Shown piece by piece: positions 54,107 to 63,039 of a stretch of 64,000 bases of DNA; position 1 is the stretch's first letter; each line of letters starts with the position of its first letter. The stretch lies in assembly GCA_965199165.1 (NCBI GenBank), contig OZ240681.1, positions 5,103,811-5,167,810 of the forward strand, given 5' to 3'. A model generated the notes under the pieces. It was not told the origin of the DNA. It did not search any database and was given only the letters and a program-made list of their open reading frames with translations. The position numbers and the translations under genes were made by a program. This DNA comes from LMUY01 sp965199165. GTDB lineage: Bacteria > Pseudomonadota > Alphaproteobacteria > Acetobacterales > Acetobacteraceae.

Positions 54107-55714
54107 ATGAGCGGCAAGAACACCCCCGGCGGATGGCTGCGCGGCGCGCGGATAAGCTTCGCCAGGATGCCCGGTTTCCGCCTCAGCCGGGTGCCTGATG
54201 CGCCCACCCTGCCGGTGCGGGATCTCTGGCCGGGCGATCCAAGCCTCGGCGCGCGGTTGCTCAAGGGCGAGCTGACCGCAGGCAATTCCGTGCGTGCGCT
54301 GGTGCCTGGCGGCTGGGGCGATACCAGCGGCTCGGTGACGTTACGTGCCGCCGCACATACCTTCACCTGGCTGCGCGACCTCCGCGCGCTCGGCACGGAC
54401 GCGGCGCGGCAGCGGGCGCGCACCCTCGTCTCCGAATGGATCGCGGCGTCGCATCTCGATCCCCTGGCCACGCGCCCCGACGTGGCGGGCGCCCGGATCG
54501 CCGCGTGGCTCGGGCATTACGATTTTTTCGCGGCGAGTGCCGACGACGCCTTCCGCCAGAAGCTGATGGGCCGGCTCGTAGCGGATGCCCGGGGCCTCTC
54601 CGCGGCCCTGCCCGCCGAGGAGGGCCAGGCCCGCGCACTGACGGCGATCAAGGGTCTCGTCGCGGCCGCCGTCGCGCTGCCCGACCAGGGCTCGTTCCTG
54701 ACACGCGCGCTCCGCTTCCTGCCGGCGGAAGTGATCCGCCAGATCCTGCCAGATGGCAGCCAGATCGAGCGGAGCCCGGCCACCCACCTCGCCGCCTTGC
54801 AGGACCTGACGGAAATCCGCGCCCTGCTCCAGGCGGCTCAGGCGACGCCGCCGCCGGGCCTCGGCTCGTCGATCGAGAAACTGGCGACCGCACTGCGCAT
54901 GCTGCGGCATGGCGACGGTGGCCTCGCCTTGTTCAACGGGACGCGGGAAGAGACATCCAGCCTCGTCGACCTCGTGTTGACCCAGGCGGGCCGGCCGACG
55001 CGGGCGCCGAGCCAGCTGGTAGAGGGCGGCTTCCACCGCCTGCAGGCGGGGCGGAGCGTGCTGATTATGGACACCGGCGCGCCACCGCCGCCGGGGGCGG
55101 ACGCCAGCGCCCATGCCGGCACCCTGTCCTTCGAGCTGTCCGTCGGGCGCGACCGGCTCATCGTCAACTGCGGCTCCGCGCCGGCCGCCATGAGTGAGTG
55201 GCGAGATGCGCTGCGGGCGACCGCCGCGCATTCCACCCTGGTAATCGCCGACACCAGTTCGTCGGAGGTGCGGCCGGACGGGCTCGGCCCAAGGCGGGCG
55301 GAAAAGGTGGAGGTGCAGCGCCAGGAGGCGAGCGGCGCCCACTGGCTTGAGGCGAGCCACGACGGCTGGCTGAAGACGCTGGGCGCCTTGCATCGTCGCC
55401 GGCTCTATGTCGCGGAAAGCGGCGAGGATGTGCGCGGCGAGGATGCGGTGGAGGCGGCGACGCCGCAGTCTTACGCCATCCGGTTCCATCTGCATCCGAC
55501 TGTGCAGGCCAGCCTGCAGCCGGATCAGGAAGCCATTCTGCTGCGGCTGCCCGGCGGGGTCAGCTGGCGGTTCCGTGCCGAAGGAGCGCGTCTGGCCCTG
55601 GAAGAGAGCATCTACATGGGCGGCACCGAACCTCGGAAGACCGAGCAGATCGTCCTGGTCTGCGACGAGGCCGGCCCCCAGCAGGTGAAGTGGGCGATCA
55701 CCAAGGTCGGCTGA
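54107..55714 (+). CDS. Heparinase II/III family protein
   Basis: 535 residues. N-terminal alpha-helical toroid, with FTWLRDLRALGTDAARQRAR and VAGARIAAWLGHYDFF, and a C-terminal heparinase II/III-like beta-sandwich (VEGGFHRLQAGRSVLIMDTG, LSFELSVGRDRLIVNCG, RATAAHSTLVIADTSSSEV). Alphaproteobacteria commonly carry this family between rsmB/rpe and purH; its substrate is not established and may be an envelope polysaccharide. ATG 54107 has GGAA upstream; the frame starts at 53972. Confidence 0.88.
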   Translation: MSGKNTPGGWLRGARISFARMPGFRLSRVPDAPTLPVRDLWPGDPSLGARLLKGELTAGNSVRALVPGGWGDTSGSVTLRAAAHTFTWLRDLRALGTDAARQRARTLVSEWIAASHLDPLATRPDVAGARIAAWLGHYDFFAASADDAFRQKLMGRLVADARGLSAALPAEEGQARALTAIKGLVAAAVALPDQGSFLTRALRFLPAEVIRQILPDGSQIERSPATHLAALQDLTEIRALLQAAQATPPPGLGSSIEKLATALRMLRHGDGGLALFNGTREETSSLVDLVLTQAGRPTRAPSQLVEGGFHRLQAGRSVLIMDTGAPPPPGADASAHAGTLSFELSVGRDRLIVNCGSAPAAMSEWRDALRATAAHSTLVIADTSSSEVRPDGLGPRRAEKVEVQRQEASGAHWLEASHDGWLKTLGALHRRRLYVAESGEDVRGEDAVEAATPQSYAIRFHLHPTVQASLQPDQEAILLRLPGGVSWRFRAEGARLALEESIYMGGTEPRKTEQIVLVCDEAGPQQVKWAITKVG

Positions 55715-55738
55715 TGGCCGCCGCTTGAAAATCCTCGC

Positions 55739-56851
55739 TTGAAGATCATCGAACTCACCAACACGGACTTTGCGATGCGGCACTTCCTGGCGCCGCTGCT
55801 GCGCGAAGGCCGCGCGCGCGGCCATGACATGGTCGGCGCCTGCCCGGACGGCCCGCTTCTGGCGCCGTTGCGGGCCGAGGGCTTCCGCATCATGCCGCTG
55901 CCGCTGAAGCGCAGCGCCTCGCCGTTGGCCCAGGCGGCGGGCTTCGCGGCCCTGGTGCGCCTGCTGCGGGCCGAGCGCCCCGACATGGTGCATGCGCATA
56001 TGCCGCTGAGCAGCTTCCTCGGCCGCATGGCGGCACGGGCGGCCGGCGTGCCGCGCATCGCCTACACCTGCCACGGCTTCCTGTTCAACCAGCCGAGCCC
56101 CCTGCCCCGTCGCGCCGCCTCGCTGGCGATGGAGTGGAGCGCCGGGAAGGTCACCGACCTGTTCATGACGGTCTCCGAGGAGGAAGCGGGTGACGCCCGG
56201 CGCCTCGGCCTCGCCCGCGCACCGATCGCCATCGGCAACGGGCGCGACGCCGCCGTGTTTCATCCGGATCCGGGATCGCGCGCCGCGGTGCGCGCTGCGC
56301 TTGGCGTGCCCGAGGACCGCGTGGTCGTGGTGATCGTCTCGCGCCTCGTCCGCCATAAAGGGCACCCGGAGTTGCTGGCGGCGATGGCGGCGGTGCCCGA
56401 GGCCGAGCTCTGGGTGGTCGGCGACCGCCTCGCCTCGGATCACGGCGCGGATCTCGAGCCGATCTTCGCCACGAGCGGCCTTGGGGCCCGGCTGCGTCGA
56501 CTGGGCTACCGCGAGGACACGCCGGCGGTTCTGGCGGCGGCCGACATCTTCGCGCTGCCTAGCCACTTCGAGGGGCTGCCGATGTCGGTAATCGAGGCGA
56601 TGCTGACGGGCCTGCCGGTGGTGGCGACGGCGATCCGCGGCCCGCGCGAGCAGGTGGTAGACGGCGAGACGGGACTTCTGGTGCCGCCGCGTGCGGTGGA
56701 ACCTTTGGCGGCGGCGCTGCGGCGTCTGGCGGCCGATCCGGCGCTGAGGGCTTCGATGGGTGCGGCGGGCCTGGCGCGGGCCAGAGAGCGGTTCGACGAG
56801 GCGCGGATCATCGGCCGCACCTTCGACCTCATGGAGGCGATCAAGCCTTGA
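55739..56851 (+). CDS. Family 4-type glycosyltransferase
   Basis: 370 residues of GT-B fold. N-terminal acceptor domain: HFLAPLLREGRARGHDM, VHAHMPLSSFLGRMAARAAG. C-terminal nucleotide-sugar domain: VIVSRLVRHKGHPELLAAM, then FALPSHFEGLPMSVIEAM with the GT4 EX7E motif (EGLPMSVIE). It probably decorates a surface polysaccharide, consistent with the neighbouring heparinase-like gene. The start TTG 55739 gives MKIIELTN. Its end overlaps the vapC stop by 11 bp. Confidence 0.9.
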   Translation: MKIIELTNTDFAMRHFLAPLLREGRARGHDMVGACPDGPLLAPLRAEGFRIMPLPLKRSASPLAQAAGFAALVRLLRAERPDMVHAHMPLSSFLGRMAARAAGVPRIAYTCHGFLFNQPSPLPRRAASLAMEWSAGKVTDLFMTVSEEEAGDARRLGLARAPIAIGNGRDAAVFHPDPGSRAAVRAALGVPEDRVVVVIVSRLVRHKGHPELLAAMAAVPEAELWVVGDRLASDHGADLEPIFATSGLGARLRRLGYREDTPAVLAAADIFALPSHFEGLPMSVIEAMLTGLPVVATAIRGPREQVVDGETGLLVPPRAVEPLAAALRRLAADPALRASMGAAGLARARERFDEARIIGRTFDLMEAIKP

Positions 56852-57248
56852 AGGGGTCGCGGATAGTTAGCCGGCCATCGATGACGCGGCCATCCTGCAT
56901 GTCCTCGGACAGGAGCGTGGTGCAGCCGGCCTCAAGGGCAGACGCCACGATCAGCGCGTCGTAGAAGGACAAGCCATCGCGCTCGGCGAGTATGACCCCT
57001 AAAACATGCGTTTCTCGCGTGATCGACCGCGGCGGATGAAGGAGGTCTGACAGCGCAGCAAGAGCGACCCGGACCTCATCCCAAGGCCGCTTGAACTTTC
57101 GGCGGGCGACGTAGACGAACTCGTTCAATACCTGCACGCTGATGATGCCGCCCGCACTGACCGTGGCGGTCGCCATGGCAAAGCACGGATCGTTTGGCTG
57201 CGTTGCGTAGATCAGAATGTTGGTGTCCAGAAAGACATCACCTCTCAT
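56841..57248 (-). CDS. vapC: PIN-domain toxin ribonuclease
   Basis: 135 residues. Acidic active site: DTNILIYA (first Asp), the middle NEFVYVAR Glu, and DGLSFYDALIVASALEAGCTTLLSEDM with two Asp. Intact by length and residues. ATG 57248 lies inside the end of the antitoxin gene (11-bp overlap), a typical vapBC coupling. Confidence 0.92.
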   Translation of the reverse strand: MRGDVFLDTNILIYATQPNDPCFAMATATVSAGGIISVQVLNEFVYVARRKFKRPWDEVRVALAALSDLLHPPRSITRETHVLGVILAERDGLSFYDALIVASALEAGCTTLLSEDMQDGRVIDGRLTIRDPFKA

Positions 57249-57468
57249 TTGCCTCGTCCCTATCGAAGCTGAACCCGGCAGGCGCAACCCATCCCAAACC
57301 CTTCAAGCGAGCGAGCGCAGCCATACGCCGATCATCCCCGTGGATACGAACCGTCGCGTCATCGGCAACGTCGACCAGCACATCGTCCCCTTCCCTAAGC
57401 CCTAGCCGCTCGACCACCTCAGTCGGCAGTTCGACGAACAAGCGCTCTCCCAGTTTCCTGACGTGCAT
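57238..57468 (-). CDS. vapB: AbrB/SpoVT-type antitoxin
   Basis: 76 residues. Swapped-hairpin AbrB domain: MHVRKLGERLFVELPTEVVERLGLREGDDVLVDV, then a toxin-wrapping tail ending with RDEANER. Partner of the downstream PIN toxin; represses the operon. Located between the glycosyltransferase and purH. Confidence 0.9.
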   Translation of the reverse strand: MHVRKLGERLFVELPTEVVERLGLREGDDVLVDVADDATVRIHGDDRRMAALARLKGLGWVAPAGFSFDRDEANER

Positions 57469-57589
57469 CTTCCACTCCGCTCACAGTTCCGAAACTGTAG
57501 CACCAACGCGCGCCCCAGCATCCAGGCTCTTACACTGGACGCAGGCAGGGCCGCCGCCCTATCTGCGCGGCAGCCGCTGGAGAATCCCC

Positions 57590-59137
57590 GTGCCCGAAAC
57601 TACCATCCCCGTCCGCCGCGCCCTCATCTCCGTCTCGGACAAGACCGGGCTCATCCCCTTCGCCCAGGCGCTTGCCCAGGCCGGGGCCGAGATCCTCTCC
57701 ACCGGCGGCACCGCCCGCGCGCTGCGTGACGCCGGCCTCCCTGTCATCGAGGTCTCCGACCAAACCGGCTTCCCCGAGATCATGGATGGCCGCGTCAAAA
57801 CCCTCGTGCCGCAGATCCACGGCGGCATCCTCGGCAGGCGCGACAACCCCGAGCACATGGCCCAGATGGAGGCGCACAGGATCGCGCCCATTGACCTCGT
57901 GGCCGTCAACCTCTACCCGTTCGAGGCCACGGTCGCCGCCAGAGCCGACGCGGACACCACCATCGAGAACATCGACATCGGCGGCCCCGCCCTCATCCGC
58001 GCCGCCGCCAAGAACCATGACTTCGTCGCCGTCCTCACCGACCCGGCCCAATACGCCGAAGTCGCACAGGCTCTCGCGGACGGCGGCACCGACATCGCCC
58101 TTCGCCGCAGGCTCGCCGGCGCCGCCTATGCGCGCACCGCCGCCTATGATGCCGCCATCGCCGCGTGGTTCGCCGAGCAGCGGCAGGAGAGCTTTCCCGA
58201 ACGCTTCACCATCAGCGGACGCCTGCGCCAGACGCTGCGCTACGGCGAGAACCCGCACCAGAACGCGGCCTTCTACGCCACCGGAGACCGCCACGGCGTG
58301 GCCACGGCCACCCAGGCCCAGGGCAAGGAACTGTCCTACAACAACCTCAACGACACCGACGCCGCCTTCGAATGCGTCGCCGAATTCGCCGAACCCACCG
58401 TCGTCATCGTCAAGCACGCCAACCCCTGCGGCGTCGCCTCCGCGGCGAGCCTGCCCGCCGCCTGGGACGCGGCCCTCGCCTCGGACCCCGTCAGCGCCTT
58501 CGGCGGCATCGTGGCATTGAACCGCACGCTCGACGCCGAGACCGCCACGCGCATCGCCGCCATCTTCACCGAGGTCATCGTCGCACCCGACGCGACGCCC
58601 GAGGGCCAGGCCGTGCTCGCCGCCAAGAAGAACCTGCGCCTGCTGCTGACCGGCGGCCTGCCCGACCCCACCGCACGAGCACCCGCCTTCCGCTCCCTCG
58701 CCGGCGGCTTCCTGGTGCAGGACCGCGATGCCGGCCGCGTCGAGGCCGATGCTCTGAAAGTCGTCACCCGCCGCGCGCCCACCGAGACGGAGGTCGCGGA
58801 TTTGCTCTTCGCCTTCCGGGTCGCCAAGCACGTCAAGTCGAACGCCATCATCTATGCCAAAGGCGGAGCGACCGTCGGAATCGGCGCCGGGCAGATGAGC
58901 CGGGTCGACAGCGCCCGCATCGCCGGCTGGAAGGCGGGCGAGGCCGCCACGCAGGGAAGTGTCGCGGCCTCGGACGCCTTCTTCCCCTTCGCGGACGGGC
59001 TTGAGGCGATCGTCGGCGCTGGCGCCACCGCCGTTATCCAGCCGGGCGGCTCAGTCAGGGACCATGAGGTCATCGCCGCCGCGGATGCCGCCGGCATCGC
59101 CATGGTCTTCACAGGGATGCGCCACTTCCGGCACTAA
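57590..59137 (+). CDS. purH: Bifunctional AICAR transformylase/IMP cyclohydrolase
   Basis: 515 residues. N-terminal MGS-like cyclohydrolase domain (ALISVSDKTGLIPFAQAL, STGGTARALRDAG, GFPEIMDGRVKTLVPQIHGG), C-terminal transformylase domain (RYGENPHQNAAFY, KHANPCGVA, SDAFFPFADGLE). Catalyses the last two steps of IMP synthesis. GTG 57590 with GGAG seven bases before it; the frame extends upstream without support. The stop overlaps thiM in CTAA. Confidence 0.97.
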   Translation: MPETTIPVRRALISVSDKTGLIPFAQALAQAGAEILSTGGTARALRDAGLPVIEVSDQTGFPEIMDGRVKTLVPQIHGGILGRRDNPEHMAQMEAHRIAPIDLVAVNLYPFEATVAARADADTTIENIDIGGPALIRAAAKNHDFVAVLTDPAQYAEVAQALADGGTDIALRRRLAGAAYARTAAYDAAIAAWFAEQRQESFPERFTISGRLRQTLRYGENPHQNAAFYATGDRHGVATATQAQGKELSYNNLNDTDAAFECVAEFAEPTVVIVKHANPCGVASAASLPAAWDAALASDPVSAFGGIVALNRTLDAETATRIAAIFTEVIVAPDATPEGQAVLAAKKNLRLLLTGGLPDPTARAPAFRSLAGGFLVQDRDAGRVEADALKVVTRRAPTETEVADLLFAFRVAKHVKSNAIIYAKGGATVGIGAGQMSRVDSARIAGWKAGEAATQGSVAASDAFFPFADGLEAIVGAGATAVIQPGGSVRDHEVIAAADAAGIAMVFTGMRHFRH

Positions 59138-59985
59138 ACGGGCTCGGGCGCGCCGATCCCCGCGCGCGCGCGCAAGGCAGCCTCGTCGACCGCGTCCAAC
59201 GCATCCAGAAAGGCCGGCACGAAGCTGCCCGGCCCGGACGCGGTCGTGGCCGCGATCTCCGCCGCCACGGCGAAATGGACATGGGCTGCCACCAGCCCCG
59301 TCAGCGGATCGGGCGCGACCGACGCGTACGCCGCGACCAGCGCACCCAGCGCGCAACCGGTCGCCGTCACCCGCGGCAACAAGGCGCTGCCGCCCGATAT
59401 CCGGATCAGGACGACCTGCCTGCCCTCGCCGATCCGGCCGACGACGTGATCCACTGCCCCGGAGGCGGAAACCGCAGCCGCATGCTCCAGCAGGTCAACC
59501 GCGGCCGCGACCGCATCGGCGGGCTCGGCGGAGCTATCCACGCCGCGCGCGCCGCCACCAAGACCTGCGAGCCCGATGATCTCGGACGCGTTGCCGCGAA
59601 TGACCGCGGGGAAGTAGCTGAGGAGCTTCACCGCGATGCCGCCGCGCCAAGGGAGCGCCCCCGCAGCAATCGGGTCCAGCACCCAGGGCTTGCCCGCCGC
59701 GTCCGCCGCCTCCGCCGCCAGCTGCATGCTCGCCACCTGCGCATCCGTCGGCGTGCCGAGATTGACGAGAACGGCATCGGCGATACCGGCGAACAAGGCG
59801 GCTTCCTGAGTGTTGTCAACCATGGCCGGCGCGGCGCCCGCCGCCAGCAGCGCATTGGCGACGAAATTGGACGAGACCGTGTTGGTGAGACATTGCACCA
59901 ATGGGCGCCGGAGCCGCAGCGCCGCATGAGCCGCGATCACCTGTTCGAGACCAGGCGCCGTCAGTGCAGGCTTGCCGATGGGCAT
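59134..59985 (-). CDS. thiM: Hydroxyethylthiazole kinase
   Basis: 283 residues, ribokinase-like fold. PLVQCLTNTVSSNFVANALLAAGAAPAMVDN is the THZ-binding N-terminus; GKPWVLDPIAAGALPWR, NASEIIGLAG and TGCALGALVAAYAS carry the catalytic GTGC-like loop (ATGCALG). Salvages thiazole for thiamine. Stands without thiE/thiD. No TPP riboswitch sequence was found upstream (59986-60136). Confidence 0.94.
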   Translation of the reverse strand: MPIGKPALTAPGLEQVIAAHAALRLRRPLVQCLTNTVSSNFVANALLAAGAAPAMVDNTQEAALFAGIADAVLVNLGTPTDAQVASMQLAAEAADAAGKPWVLDPIAAGALPWRGGIAVKLLSYFPAVIRGNASEIIGLAGLGGGARGVDSSAEPADAVAAAVDLLEHAAAVSASGAVDHVVGRIGEGRQVVLIRISGGSALLPRVTATGCALGALVAAYASVAPDPLTGLVAAHVHFAVAAEIAATTASGPGSFVPAFLDALDAVDEAALRARAGIGAPEPV

Positions 59986-60136
59986 GATGAACTCCCGCCT
60001 CTAGTTCTACAGCCGTCATCTCGCGCGCTTCGCCCCGTGACGCAATCGCCACAGCACGCGCAGGTGCAATTGCGAGACAGTCGCATCATTTCGATAGCGG
60101 CTTGATCGTTACGGTGGCAACCGGCAAAATCGGCCT

Positions 60137-61093
60137 ATGCGCAATTTCTCTGATCTATCCGAACGCGAGATTCTCGCACTTGCCATCGCAAATGAGGAGG
60201 AGGACGGACGCATCTATATGGATTTGGCCGAAGGCCTGCGCGACGATTATCCAAGCACGGCGCAGGTCTTCAAGGAGATGGCCGAGGAGGAGAGCGGCCA
60301 CCGGCGCGACCTTCTCACCCTCTACCAGGAGAAGTTCGGCGAGCACATCCCGCTCGTCCGCCGCCAGGACGTGCGGGGCTTCATGTCGCGCAAGCCGGTC
60401 TGGCAGATCAGGCCGCTGAGCGTCGACGCCGCGCGCCAGCATATGCAGTCCATGGAGATGGAAGCCCAGCGCTTCTACAATCGCGCGGCGACCCGCAGCC
60501 AGGACGTGTCCATCCGCAAGCTGCTCGGCGACCTCGCCATTGCCGAGAGCAGTCACGAGCACAAAGCCGACGAACTCGTCGAGTCGAAGCTCGGCGACAA
60601 GGAGCTCCACGACGAAACGGAGGCGGCGCGGCGCAACCTTGTGTTGCGCTACATCCAGCCGGGCCTTGCCGGCCTGATGGACGGCTCGGTCTCGACCTTG
60701 GCGCCGCTGTTTGCTTCGGCCTTTGCCACGGGCAAGAGCTGGGACGCCTTTCTTGTCGGTATTTCCGCGTCCCTCGGCGCCGGCATCTCGATGGCCTTCG
60801 CCGAAGCGCTGTCGGACAATGGCAGCCTCACCGGCCGTGGCTCGCCGGTGGTGCGCGGGGTCGTCTGCGGTCTGATGACGACGATCGGCGGGCTCGGCCA
60901 CAGTCTGCCCTTCCTCATCCCCGACTTCCATGTCGCCCTGGGAATCGCGATTGCCGTGGTGATCGTCGAACTCGCGGTGATCAGCTGGATCCGCTGGAAA
61001 TACATGGATACGCCGCCCGTGGCGGCCACGCTTCAGGTGGCCTTCGGCGGCGCGCTGGTCTTCGCGACCGGCGTCATCATAGGAAACAGCTGA
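60137..61093 (+). CDS. mbfA: MbfA-type membrane-bound ferritin/VIT1-like iron exporter
   Basis: 318 residues. N-terminal ferritin-like domain: LAIANEEEDGRIYMDLAE, MAEEESGHRRDLL, MEAQRFYNRAA and AIAESSHEHKADE supply the Glu/His di-iron ligands. The C-terminal VIT1-like part has about five helices: GLMDGSVSTLAPLFASAF, FLVGISASLGAGISMAFAEALSD, VRGVVCGLMTTIGGLGHSL, VALGIAIAVVIVELAVISWIRW, VAFGGALVFATGVIIG. In Agrobacterium and Bradyrhizobium MbfA exports iron and is controlled by Irr. No clear ICE/Irr box was found upstream. Confidence 0.93.
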   Translation: MRNFSDLSEREILALAIANEEEDGRIYMDLAEGLRDDYPSTAQVFKEMAEEESGHRRDLLTLYQEKFGEHIPLVRRQDVRGFMSRKPVWQIRPLSVDAARQHMQSMEMEAQRFYNRAATRSQDVSIRKLLGDLAIAESSHEHKADELVESKLGDKELHDETEAARRNLVLRYIQPGLAGLMDGSVSTLAPLFASAFATGKSWDAFLVGISASLGAGISMAFAEALSDNGSLTGRGSPVVRGVVCGLMTTIGGLGHSLPFLIPDFHVALGIAIAVVIVELAVISWIRWKYMDTPPVAATLQVAFGGALVFATGVIIGNS

Positions 61094-62063
61094 CGGCGAG
61101 CAGCACGAGCAGCGCCAACTGCACGGCGCAGGCGCGCCGGAACAGCGCGAGCGCACGGCGCAGGTCGGTGACGGTGGCCTCCGCCCGGCCGTCGCCCATC
61201 CAGCCGTCCTGCACCAACGTCTCGCCATAGACCCGCGGACCGGCGAGCCGCAGGCCAAGCGCGCCCGCCATAGCCGCCTCGGGCCATCCGGCATTGGGCG
61301 AGCGGTGATGGCCAGCATCCCGGCGCACCGCCCGCACGCCGGCGCGCCAATCGGCTTGCATGAGCCGCGCCGCCACCAGGATGAACAGCGCGGAGAGCCG
61401 GGAAGCCGGGAGGTTCACCACATCGTCGAAGCGGGCGGAGGCCCAGCCGAAAGCCTCATGCCGCGGCGTGCGGTGCCCGATCATGCTGTCGGCGGTGTTC
61501 ACGGCCTTGTAGGCCGCCATCCCCGGCAGCCCCAGCAAGGCGCCCCAAAAGACCGGCGCCACCACGCCGTCGGAGAAGTTCTCGGCCAGGCTTTCGATGG
61601 CGGCGCGCACGATGCCAGCCTCGTCGAGCCGTTCAGGATTGCGGCCGACGATGCGCGAGACGGCGGCGCGGCCTCCAGCGAGGCCGCCGGTCTCGAGCCC
61701 CCGCGCCACCGCAGCGACGTGATCGTGCAGGCTGCGCTGTGCCAGCAGGCTGGAGCCGACGACGGCGAGCACCACGAGCCCCAGCCAGCGCCCAAGCCAG
61801 ATCATCGCCACGAGTTGGGTGGCCAGACCCATGCCGAAGACTACGCCGAGGATGAAGAGAAGCGTCAGCACGCCGCGCAGGCGGCGGTGCCCATCGGAAA
61901 GCGCCGGGTTGTTGAGACCACGGTCGAGCGCGCCGATGAGCGCGCCGATCCAGACGACCGGATGCCGAATGAGACGAAACAGGGCGTCCGGGTAGCCGAG
62001 CGACGCCTCCACCACGGTGGCGATCAGCGTGGTGAAGAGCGCGCCCGCGAGCGTTCCGATCAC
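61077..62063 (-). CDS. cobD: Adenosylcobinamide-phosphate synthase
   Basis: 328 residues with several membrane helices. Family segments: HPVVWIGALIGALDRGLN, SLHDHVAAVARGLETGGLAGGRAAVSRIVGRNPERLDEAGIVRAAIESLAENFSDGVVAPVFW and TADSMIGHRTPRHEAFGWASARFDDVVN. Attaches aminopropanol to cobyric acid in B12 synthesis. Start overlaps the lpxK stop by 4 bp; its 3' end overlaps mbfA by 17 bp. It is the only cobalamin gene here. Confidence 0.95.
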   Translation of the reverse strand: MIGTLAGALFTTLIATVVEASLGYPDALFRLIRHPVVWIGALIGALDRGLNNPALSDGHRRLRGVLTLLFILGVVFGMGLATQLVAMIWLGRWLGLVVLAVVGSSLLAQRSLHDHVAAVARGLETGGLAGGRAAVSRIVGRNPERLDEAGIVRAAIESLAENFSDGVVAPVFWGALLGLPGMAAYKAVNTADSMIGHRTPRHEAFGWASARFDDVVNLPASRLSALFILVAARLMQADWRAGVRAVRRDAGHHRSPNAGWPEAAMAGALGLRLAGPRVYGETLVQDGWMGDGRAEATVTDLRRALALFRRACAVQLALLVLLAVSCFL

Positions 62064-63034
62064 GTTTCGACCTGCACCGCCAGGGCGTCGAGCAGACCAG
62101 TGAGCGCCGCCTCATCCTCCCAGGCGAGGGTCACGCCCGCGACGGCGATGCCCTCGCGCTGCCGGGGAGATAGGCGCGCCATATCTTTCGGGGTCGTCAG
62201 CAGCATGGCGCCCACTCGATAGGCATCCCGGGCGAGGCCTGTAAGGTCGGCGGAGGTATAGGGATGATGGTCCGCGAAAGCCCGCGTGCCCGCCAGCGTG
62301 ACACCGGCGGCGCGAAGTCCGGCGAAGAACTTCTCCGGCCGCCCGATGCCGGCGAAGGCGAAGTAGTCGAGATCGAAATCAAGATGGCCGAGGTCGGGCA
62401 CCAGAACCGCCCGCAAAACCGGCAGCGTCGGCGGGAGCATCGCGAGCGCGCCGTGCGCGTCGGCGCCGATGAGCACCGCGGCCTGGCAGCGCGCGGCAGC
62501 GGCGGCCACCGGCTCCCGCAGCGGTCCCGCCGGCAATACCCGGCCGTTGCCGAAGCCGTAGCCGCCATCGATCACCAGCAGGCTGCAATCCTTGACCAGC
62601 CCGGGGTTCTGCAGCCCGTCGTCCATGACGATAGCATCGGCGCCTTCGTCGGCGGCCGCCTGGGCACCCGCCGCACGATCGGCCGAAACCCAGGTCGGCG
62701 CGCATTCGGCGAGCAGCAGCGCCTCGTCACCCACCCGGCGCGCATCGTGCAGGCCGGGCCGCACCAGGAGCGGTCCCCGCTCCCGCCCGCCATAGCCGCG
62801 CAGCAGAGCGTGGGGCCAGCCGCCCCGAAGCTGGAGCCGCCGCAGAAGATCGAGCGCCAGCGTCGTCTTGCCTGCACCCCCAACCCCGGCATTGCCGCAG
62901 CAGAGCACCGGCACGGGCGCCTGCCAGCCGGGCTTCGCCACCCGGCGCGCAGTGATCAGCCCCGTCACCGCCGCCGCGGGCATGAGCAAGCTGGACCGCC
63001 ACCCACCCGCGCTCCAGAAAGCCGGCGGACGCAT
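62060..63034 (-). CDS. lpxK: Tetraacyldisaccharide 4'-kinase
   Basis: 324 residues. Phosphorylates the lipid A precursor. P-loop CCGNAGVGGAGKTTLALDL, then LLRGYGGRERGP, VGDEALLLA, IVMDDGLQNPGLVKD, GRVLPAGPLREPV and TTPKDMARL. Start ATG 63034 agrees with the family (PPAFW). Between waaA (5 bp gap) and cobD (4-bp overlap). Confidence 0.95.
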   Translation of the reverse strand: MRPPAFWSAGGWRSSLLMPAAAVTGLITARRVAKPGWQAPVPVLCCGNAGVGGAGKTTLALDLLRRLQLRGGWPHALLRGYGGRERGPLLVRPGLHDARRVGDEALLLAECAPTWVSADRAAGAQAAADEGADAIVMDDGLQNPGLVKDCSLLVIDGGYGFGNGRVLPAGPLREPVAAAAARCQAAVLIGADAHGALAMLPPTLPVLRAVLVPDLGHLDFDLDYFAFAGIGRPEKFFAGLRAAGVTLAGTRAFADHHPYTSADLTGLARDAYRVGAMLLTTPKDMARLSPRQREGIAVAGVTLAWEDEAALTGLLDALAVQVET

Positions 63035-63039
63035 CAGGC

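Noticed and set aside
59986..60136. Possible TPP riboswitch upstream of thiM
   Set aside because: Neither the CTGAGA nor the ACCTGA-type conserved elements are present on the minus strand.
60050..60136. Possible Irr/ICE box upstream of mbfA
   Set aside because: No TTTAGAA-N3-TTCTAAA-like palindrome; the nearest match (TAGTTCTA near 60002) is too poor.
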